From the NCBI GenBank assembly GCA_018648945.1, contig JABGQJ010000191.1, positions 1 to 11,691 on the forward strand: a DNA stretch of 11,691 nt, read 5' to 3'. The DNA is from Victivallales bacterium (GTDB lineage: Bacteria; Verrucomicrobiota; Lentisphaeria; Oligosphaerales; Lenti-02). Of this stretch, positions 1 through 5,324 are shown in pieces (the first letter of the stretch is position 1; every line of letters starts with the position of its first letter). A program made the translations under genes and the position numbers. Under the pieces are notes generated by a model. The model saw only the letters and a program-made list of their open reading frames with translations, did not search any database and was not told the DNA's origin.

Positions 1-380
1 GGGAAGCCGACGTATCGGCGTCCCATGCCGAAACTGGGGGCTTGGTTCTGCAAGTGCCGCAACGTCGACCAGAACAGCCCCTCGGCCATGTCGGCATTGC
101 GGTTGCGGTTGGCGTGCGACAGCCCATTCCGGCTCGGAGGGACGGCGCGGCGGAGAGTGCTCAGGGCGCCGCTGTGGTTGCGCAGGTCATCGCAGAGGTC
201 GTTGAGACTGAGCGAATGGGCCAACTGCGAATGCACCAGCGCGACCACATGGCTCCAGGGAGTGAACGAGCGACTCCTCTTGTCCACCCCGTGCTCGCGA
301 GCAAGTTTCGACACCTCGTAGCCGGGGATCAGCTCGACAACCTGCTTCAGGACGGTAATGGTACTCTTGGCTGGCTTCAT
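1..380 (-). CDS. IS4-family transposase, N-terminal part (DUF4372-like domain), cut by window edge
   Basis: DDE transposase that would catalyse cut-and-paste movement of the insertion sequence carrying it. Only the first 126 codons are in the window; the frame is open to the left edge. Residues about 38-106 match the DUF4372 N-terminal domain of IS4-type transposases, with the pattern FTPWSHVVALVHSQLAHSLS, then LNDLCDDLRNH, a leucine-rich segment and GLSHANRNR. In this family the DDE catalytic core follows this domain and would lie outside the window, so no catalytic Asp/Glu can be checked. The ATG at 380-378 is preceded by AAAGGA with suitable spacing (on the minus strand), which supports the start. 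It is divergent from the glycosidase gene at 565. The gene could be intact or a decayed remnant beyond the edge. Family assignment is from remembered motif similarity, not a search. Confidence 0.88.
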   Translation of the reverse strand, partial: MKPAKSTITVLKQVVELIPGYEVSKLAREHGVDKRSRSFTPWSHVVALVHSQLAHSLSLNDLCDDLRNHSGALSTLRRAVPPSRNGLSHANRNRNADMAEGLFWSTLRHLQNQAPSFGMGRRYVGF

Positions 381-390
381 GGGCAGTTCC

Positions 391-421
391 TTTCTGGCGG
401 TTGTGGTGACCTAACCAGAAA
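391..421 (-). promoter_or_regulatory. Leader hairpin overlapping the transposase ribosome binding site
   Basis: TTTCTGG at 391-397 and CCAGAAA at 415-421 are perfect 7-bp inverted arms separated by 17 bases. On the minus strand the downstream arm runs directly into the AAAGGA ribosome binding site of the transposase. A transcript entering from outside the element could therefore fold and hide the site, as is known for the leaders of IS10 and some other elements. The arms and their position are seen directly; the regulatory role is inference. The loop is long, so the hairpin would be only moderately stable. Confidence 0.4.
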
Positions 422-477
422 GTGCCCGTGACCAGCCACTTCTACAACTCAGAGCTGTTCCCTATGGGATGGCTGTG

Positions 478-503
478 ATCTGAAATCCCAAATCTGAAAT
501 CCC
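478..503. repeat. Short tandem repeat, two copies of ATCTGAAATCCC
   Basis: The 12-mer ATCTGAAATCCC occurs at 478-489 and again at 492-503, separated by AA, giving a period of 14. It is AT-richer than its surroundings and lies between the insertion sequence and the glycosidase gene. It may be a fragment of a longer dispersed intergenic repeat or a remnant of the insertion site. Only the two copies are seen here. Confidence 0.6.
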
Positions 504-513
504 CCATGCCCAG

Positions 514-526
514 CGCTACTGTAGCG
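514..526. promoter_or_regulatory. 13-bp palindrome upstream of the glycosidase gene, possible operator
   Basis: CGCTAC at 514-519 and GTAGCG at 521-526 are perfect inverted arms around a single central T. The element ends 38 bases before the ATG at 565. A dyad with almost no spacer is more like a dimeric DNA-binding-protein site than an RNA hairpin. No regulator gene is in the window and no convincing -10/-35 pair was found beside it, so function is unproven. Confidence 0.3.
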
Positions 527-564
527 GGGCGTCCCATTCCCCCATCTCGACGGAGGGTGATTCC

Positions 565-3222
565 ATGCGCTTCCTGCTACTCATCGGCCTGACCCCCTTG
601 CTTGCCGGACCAGCTGTTGCGGCGGAGCGGGTGCCGAATGCGAGCTTTGAGGCACCCCTTACCGAGGGGTGGGAGACAACGCCGGCGGCAACTGGCCGGG
701 TGCAGCGCGACGCTGAGCGTGGGCAGGAGGGGGGCGCGTCAGTGCGGGTGTTGCCGGGGAAGGGGGAGGTGTGCGTGTCTTTGGCCGGGACGCAGAGACT
801 CGGGGCGGAGCCGGGCCAGGCGTTCAAGCTGTTGGTATGGGTGCGGGTGGAGGGAGCGGTGGGGAAGAACACGGTTGCACTGGACGGCTACCGCGGCGGG
901 AAGTTCGTCTCGACCCTCGCAGTGAGTCGGTCGTTGGGGGATACATCTGGTTTCTGGGCACCGCGTTGGGTGGTTGGTACCGTGCCCGAGGACGGGAGCG
1001 TTACCCACCTGAGCGTGGCGCTGCGGAGCGGCGAGGGCACGCGCACCGTCTGGTTCGACGACGTGACGCTGCGCCCACTCCCCGCCGACAAGCCGAGCTA
1101 CGATGGGCCGGTTGCGCCGCCGCCGCGCGGCGGGATTCGCGCGGCCGACGGACACCTGGTGGGGGAGGATGGCAAACGCATCCGGTTCTGGGGCATGAAC
1201 TGCGTCGATGAAATGGGGAGAACCTATCGTGAGATCGATCAGATTGTCCATCGTATCAAGCAGATGGGCTTCAATGCCCTCCGCCTGCATCTCTACGACA
1301 TCCGGCTAATCGATACCGATGCCAGGAACGCCAAGGGGGAAGCCACCTCGCGGCGTTTCCGGCGGCCAGGGCAACGAGGCGACGGGTCCAAGCTCGACAA
1401 GTTCGACTACTTCATGTATCGGGCCGAACGGGAAGGGCTGTACATGTACCTCACCTTCGACCGCCTCCGAGGGCGCTTTCAGCCCGGCGACTACGACATC
1501 CTGCGAACCGCCGGGGAGGCCGACGAAGCCGCCTGGAAGGAAGCCGTGGGACAGGCGAACGCCAAGAGCACGAACGAGCATCTCTACTACGTCGATGAGC
1601 GTCTCGGCGCCGTGCAAGCCGAGTATGTGCGACAGCATCTGGAACATCGCAACGCCTATACCGGGCGCCGCATCGCTGATGATCCCTACGTGGCGCTCTA
1701 TGAACTGACCAATGAGAATGGCGTCCCCATGACCTTGATCGAGGGCACATTCGACAAGTGGCCTACCTACTTCCGGAGCGGTTACGAGCGGCGCTGGGCC
1801 GCGTGGTTGCGCCAGCGCTACCGCAGCGTGGACGAACTGCGGCAGGCCTGGGGGGTGCTCGGGGAAGGAGATGATTTCGCGGCGGGTTCGTTTGCCCTCC
1901 CGGTTGGCACGGCAGGCAAGGGGGCCTCAGCGGGGCGCGTGGGCGACTACCGGCGCTTCGTCTACGAAACCGTCATCGGCTACTCGCAGAGGCTGCACGG
2001 GATCATCCGCAATGCGGGGACTGCCGCCGCGCAGGCACCCGTCACCTACGACACCGTGTACAAGCACAAGCACACGTGGTACTATCCGGCCAGCCAGGGC
2101 ACGTGCCTGGCGGTGGGGACCTATGCTCCCGGCGTGGCGTTTCCGGGGAAGAGCCGGGGTCGGCTGGGCACGCCGTTCCGGTCCTCCTACAACATGAGCA
2201 ACGCGACAGTTGCGGACAAGCCGACAGTCATCTACGAAACGAATGTTCACAAGCCGGCTACCTACCGGGCGGGATACCCGTTGTGGATTGCGGCATTCAC
2301 TGGTCTGCGCGATTGGGACGGCGTGTTCTGGTACGACTGGACCAATGGGACGGTCCTGGACCAGGTGGATGCCGATGTCTACGCGCACGTTGGTCTGCGC
2401 TATTCGTCCCCGGGCCACATCTGGCATGGTATTGTCAGCGGCACCGACGAGGTGTTGCTGGCGAGCATGCGGATTGCAGGCGAGATGTTCAAGCAGGGGG
2501 CGATTCCCCCCATGCCGAAGCCGGTGGAGGTGACCGTCGGTGCCAACGACCTGCTGGGGGCGCGCAGTTGGCTGGGGGATCTGACACTGCCGTATCCGGC
2601 CGAAGCTGCCCAGCCCTACCCGCGCGCCTATGCCATGGCCGCCACCGACTTCGTGTCCGGTTGCCGCTACCGGTACCGGCTCGACGTACCCAAGACCCAA
2701 GTGACGACCCCATTCATCGCCGCTGCGCCCCGCCAACTGGAACCGTCTCCGGGCGTGGCCTACGACTTCGACAAGGGCACGTTGACCTTCGATTTGCCCA
2801 CTGCCAAGGTCGTCGTGGGGTTCGCCCCGGCAGGCCACACCTTCTCAGACGGTGTGCAACTCGGGGCAGTCAACCGGCCATTCGTGTGCTTTGGACTGGT
2901 CTCGACGGATGGCAAACCGTTGAGCACGACCAAGAGCGCGGTACTCGTGGCCTGCAGCACTGGCGAGAACCGCGCCATGCGCACGACCGACAAACCGGAG
3001 GACCGCAAGCCAAAGTCCGCCTCAAAACACTCCCGCACGGTGACCAGTTGGGGTTTTGGCCCGGCCGATCTGCAACGAGTTGGCACGACTGTCCAACTTG
3101 GGCGCGACTGGCGCTGGACGCTCCGCGACTTCGCCCTGCGCAAACTCCGGCAGGGGGACGGCGCAACCTTGCGCCTGGGGGAAAAGGACCCTCTGTTTTG
3201 GGCAGAGCTGACAGTGGAGTGA
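565..3222 (+). CDS. Exported clan GH-A glycoside hydrolase, GH42-like, with N-terminal carbohydrate-binding-like module
   Basis: Probably a retaining glycosidase acting on an extracellular or periplasmic glycan. Residues 1-20 form a signal peptide (MRFLLLIGLTPLLAGPAVAA, AVA-A type cleavage). Residues 21-171 resemble a CBM_4_9-type jelly roll, opening with NASFEAP and closing with WFDDVTLRPL. The barrel begins near 189 (DGHLVGEDGKRIRFWGMN). The acid/base is likely E384 in ELTNENG and the nucleophile likely E558 in VIYETN. Their spacing of about 174 residues fits GH42-type enzymes better than classical GH5, as does the segment RRWAAWLRQRYRSVDELRQAWG-like pattern around 409-430. Residues about 650-885 look like a beta-rich C-terminal domain. 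The ATG has a strong GGAGGG site (552-557) 7 bases upstream. Exact family and substrate are not determined; GH5-like or an unassigned GH-A family are alternatives. Convergent with the propeller gene downstream. Confidence 0.85.
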   Translation: MRFLLLIGLTPLLAGPAVAAERVPNASFEAPLTEGWETTPAATGRVQRDAERGQEGGASVRVLPGKGEVCVSLAGTQRLGAEPGQAFKLLVWVRVEGAVGKNTVALDGYRGGKFVSTLAVSRSLGDTSGFWAPRWVVGTVPEDGSVTHLSVALRSGEGTRTVWFDDVTLRPLPADKPSYDGPVAPPPRGGIRAADGHLVGEDGKRIRFWGMNCVDEMGRTYREIDQIVHRIKQMGFNALRLHLYDIRLIDTDARNAKGEATSRRFRRPGQRGDGSKLDKFDYFMYRAEREGLYMYLTFDRLRGRFQPGDYDILRTAGEADEAAWKEAVGQANAKSTNEHLYYVDERLGAVQAEYVRQHLEHRNAYTGRRIADDPYVALYELTNENGVPMTLIEGTFDKWPTYFRSGYERRWAAWLRQRYRSVDELRQAWGVLGEGDDFAAGSFALPVGTAGKGASAGRVGDYRRFVYETVIGYSQRLHGIIRNAGTAAAQAPVTYDTVYKHKHTWYYPASQGTCLAVGTYAPGVAFPGKSRGRLGTPFRSSYNMSNATVADKPTVIYETNVHKPATYRAGYPLWIAAFTGLRDWDGVFWYDWTNGTVLDQVDADVYAHVGLRYSSPGHIWHGIVSGTDEVLLASMRIAGEMFKQGAIPPMPKPVEVTVGANDLLGARSWLGDLTLPYPAEAAQPYPRAYAMAATDFVSGCRYRYRLDVPKTQVTTPFIAAAPRQLEPSPGVAYDFDKGTLTFDLPTAKVVVGFAPAGHTFSDGVQLGAVNRPFVCFGLVSTDGKPLSTTKSAVLVACSTGENRAMRTTDKPEDRKPKSASKHSRTVTSWGFGPADLQRVGTTVQLGRDWRWTLRDFALRKLRQGDGATLRLGEKDPLFWAELTVE

Positions 3223-3243
3223 GTCTGCGGGTCTTCGATTCCC

Positions 3244-3262
3244 AAGCGGCGAGACGCCGCTT
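3244..3262. terminator. Perfect palindrome between convergent genes, candidate bidirectional terminator or REP-like element
   Basis: AAGCGGCG (3244-3251), loop AGA, and CGCCGCTT (3255-3262) make a perfect 8-bp G+C-rich stem. It sits in the 48-bp gap between the stop codons of two convergent genes, where a bidirectional terminator is expected. Neither side has a clear U-tract, so it may act weakly or be a dispersed palindromic repeat rather than a classical intrinsic terminator. Confidence 0.6.
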
Positions 3263-3270
3263 CCACTCTG

Positions 3271-5169
3271 TCACTTTGCGTCTGGGACCTGCCAGCTGTG
3301 GAGATGGGAGCCGTGGGCGTAGTAGATGCGCCCATCGAGCCAGGTGCCACCGCAGAAGATTGGGAGTGGGGTCTCGACTTGCATGGTGATCTCGTAGGTC
3401 ATGGGGTCGAGTTGCGCGATTCCCTTGCTGAACAGCAGGAAGATGCGCCCATCTGGGGGCTGGACGAAGATCCTGGGACCTTGCGAGAGCGCGGTGCGGC
3501 CAAGCGTGTCGGCCCAGTCCTTTTCATGCACGATGGCGCGCTTGGCGGGGTCGAAAACGAAGAAGCGCGCGCGGTCGGCGAACCCGAAGACCAGCCCATT
3601 TGGTCCCGCGAGCAGATCGTTGTAGTCCTTGGCGTCTTTGAGTAGCGGTTGGTGCCACTCGATCTTCTTCGTTGCCAGATCGAGGATGTACATCTCCGCC
3701 AGGGTCGCCTTGGTGGCGCCGCCGGTGCCGGGAGCGACGGTGGTGCCGCCAAGGATCTTGCCGTTCGGCAGGGGCAATAGGCTCTTGGTGGAGTGCCACT
3801 CGATCAGGCTGGTGTGCTTGCGGATCGTGGCCTTCTTGGTCTCCCGGTCCCAGAACAGCAGCCCGCCGCCGGTGAGTCCGTAGCCGGGGGTGCCCGCGAG
3901 GATCACGTCGCGTCCATTCGGGTGCGCGAGCAGATCATGTGGGCGGTTGATGTCGGGCTTGGCTTGGTGCAGAAAGCGTGGATTGGATTTCTCATTCCCC
4001 GTCTTCGTATCGACCCACTCGCGGGTCGGATCCCATTCGAGGATGAAGCCGCCGCCGTAGCCGCCCGCGAAGAACGATCCGTCGGTACCGGCCACCGTGT
4101 TCCACTGGCCATGGGCGTCGTGACGCTCCCAGCTATCCGTCTCCGGATTGTAGCCGGCAAACCGCATGGGGAAAGCCGTGCCGCCACAGACTGTACCATT
4201 GGAGGCTGCCGCTACCCCCATGATGTGCGCGCCTTCGCTCTCGTACTCGAATGGCAATTCCCTCGTTTCGCCGTCCTTCCCCTTCACGGTGACCAGGCGG
4301 TTGACCAGATCGAGAGCCAGGAGTTGATCGCCGGTTGGCGCACGCTTGTGGAACAGCCCCTGAGTGCTGGCGATGTACTTCTTTGGGCGGCGCTTTGCGG
4401 GCTTCTCGATCACGGTTGCCTGGCCCTCGTACAGCTCCCAGTAGGTCTTGCCGTACCAGCCGTGGACCTTGCCGTCCTTCTGGCGCTCGACCACCGCGCG
4501 CCCATGCCCGCGCTGCTCCTCCGGGATCACCGGCGTCGCCTGGCCGGTCTTGGGGTCCAGCATGATGATTTGGGAAGCGGTGTTGCCGATGCCCAGGTAG
4601 ATCCAGCCCTTGTCGTCCGCCGCGACGGCGCGCGGGTACTGCCGCCAATCCTGCTTGTAGACATGCCCGTAGTCGCGCAGTTCACCGGTCTTGGGGTCGT
4701 AGCAGGCCACGCCGCTTTGCGGGTAGGTGGCCGACCAGATGCGTCCCTCATCGTCTTCGGTCATGCTCATTGCCATCTGTGGCGTGGTCTTCTTGGCGAA
4801 GGTCATCTCGCGCTTGGCGGGGTCGAATTCCACGAACCAGCTGCCGCAGTGGGTGTAGTAGCGGTTCTGGCTGGACAGGATGGAGGCGAAGGGACTGTCG
4901 CCTTTCCAGGGGGTGGGGAACTGCTCGGCCTTCCCGGTCGTCAGGTCGAGCATGAGCAGGCAGTAGCCGGTGCGATGGTCCATCAGCCACGACAGAGCCA
5001 CCGGTTTGCCGTCGCCGTCCACCGTTGCGACGGTGCCTCGGTGATTGCTGACGGGCGTCGCTACGCCGTGATCCAGCACCCCTTTGCCCAGATCCTTCGT
5101 CTGCGCGACGGCCAAGCTCGCTCCTGCAACCGCTAGTAGTGCCATGGTTCTCCACCGTCCTGTTTCCAT
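3271..5169 (-). CDS. Exported beta-propeller protein (SMP-30 / streptogramin-lyase-like repeats), function unknown
   Basis: A 632-residue protein with a signal peptide (residues 1-22, METGRWRTMALLAVAGASLA then VA, AVA-Q cleavage) followed by propeller-like repeats through to the C-terminus. Repeated strand-turn units include FDPAKR (115-120), YDPKTGEL (157-164), LDPKTGQ (204-210), YNPETDSW (340-347), ILDLATKKIEW (495-505), FDPAKR again (539-544) and LDPMTYEI (587-594). The aromatic-D-P-x-T/K-G pattern is typical of SMP-30, NHL and streptogramin-lyase-like propellers; no metal- or substrate-binding set could be assigned. The frame extends upstream to 5256, but the ATG at 5169 is preferred: it places arginines before the hydrophobic core and has GGGAG about 10 bases upstream. 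An ATG at 5145 is an alternative. It lies 155 bp downstream of the 936-residue gene on the same strand, so co-transcription is possible. Role could be binding, lyase or lactonase activity; not decided. Confidence 0.8.
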   Translation of the reverse strand: METGRWRTMALLAVAGASLAVAQTKDLGKGVLDHGVATPVSNHRGTVATVDGDGKPVALSWLMDHRTGYCLLMLDLTTGKAEQFPTPWKGDSPFASILSSQNRYYTHCGSWFVEFDPAKREMTFAKKTTPQMAMSMTEDDEGRIWSATYPQSGVACYDPKTGELRDYGHVYKQDWRQYPRAVAADDKGWIYLGIGNTASQIIMLDPKTGQATPVIPEEQRGHGRAVVERQKDGKVHGWYGKTYWELYEGQATVIEKPAKRRPKKYIASTQGLFHKRAPTGDQLLALDLVNRLVTVKGKDGETRELPFEYESEGAHIMGVAAASNGTVCGGTAFPMRFAGYNPETDSWERHDAHGQWNTVAGTDGSFFAGGYGGGFILEWDPTREWVDTKTGNEKSNPRFLHQAKPDINRPHDLLAHPNGRDVILAGTPGYGLTGGGLLFWDRETKKATIRKHTSLIEWHSTKSLLPLPNGKILGGTTVAPGTGGATKATLAEMYILDLATKKIEWHQPLLKDAKDYNDLLAGPNGLVFGFADRARFFVFDPAKRAIVHEKDWADTLGRTALSQGPRIFVQPPDGRIFLLFSKGIAQLDPMTYEITMQVETPLPIFCGGTWLDGRIYYAHGSHLHSWQVPDAK

Positions 5170-5207
5170 GCCAATCTGGCTCCCGTCAGGTATTCCCCAA
5201 GATGCCG

Positions 5208-5221
5208 GGCGTTGCCACGCC
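5208..5221 (-). promoter_or_regulatory. Small leader hairpin upstream of the propeller gene
   Basis: GGCGT (5208-5212), loop TGCC, ACGCC (5217-5221) form a 5-bp stem about 40 bases before the chosen start. It would lie in the mRNA leader on the minus strand. A stem this short is common by chance in G+C-rich DNA. No convincing -10/-35 pair was found in the 155-bp gap. Confidence 0.2.
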
Positions 5222-5297
5222 GCTTGAGCTGGGGAAGTGATTTCGTCTCGCCGCAATCTACGGGCACTGTTGAGCCGTGCAAGGTCTTCTCGGCGAT

Positions 5298-5320
5298 ACC
5301 TGCTTGCCTACGTGGCAGGT
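5298..5320 (-). terminator. Inverted repeat just past the stop of the 936-residue gene, weak terminator candidate
   Basis: ACCTGC (5298-5303) and GCAGGT (5315-5320) are perfect 6-bp arms around an 11-base loop, starting 4 bases beyond the stop codon on the minus strand. There is no U-tract, so it may be a transcript-stabilising hairpin or partial terminator, and read-through into the propeller gene is possible. Confidence 0.35.
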
Positions 5321-5324
5321 CGCG

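Larger units (their letters stand above)
1..440 (-). mobile_element. 5' end of an IS4-family insertion sequence, outer boundary approximate
   Basis: The transposase start at 380 implies that one terminus of an insertion sequence lies a short distance to its right, probably between about 400 and 470. The other terminus is outside the window, so terminal inverted repeats and a target duplication cannot be paired, and the right coordinate here is only a guess. The element sits about 100-160 bp upstream of the exported glycosidase gene and points away from it. Confidence 0.45.

Noticed and set aside
42..431. Plus-strand open frames opposite the transposase
   Set aside because: The minus strand in this region reads as a DUF4372-type transposase N-terminus; the plus-strand frames have no family resemblance.
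2076..3389. Plus-strand open frame of 437 codons overlapping the glycosidase gene
   Set aside because: It overlaps the C-terminal half of the glycosidase in another frame, runs past its stop and through the convergent junction palindrome, and has low-complexity Arg/Gly-rich composition typical of a shadow frame.
3793..5136. Plus-strand open frame of 447 codons opposite the propeller gene
   Set aside because: The minus strand carries the repeated propeller motifs and a signal peptide. The plus-strand frame has no recognisable domain and starts inside the opposing gene.
5170..5256. N-terminal extension of the propeller protein to the first ATG of the frame at 5256
   Set aside because: It would place 29 mostly polar residues in front of a clear signal peptide. 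The ATG at 5169 gives a normal export signal and has a plausible ribosome binding site.
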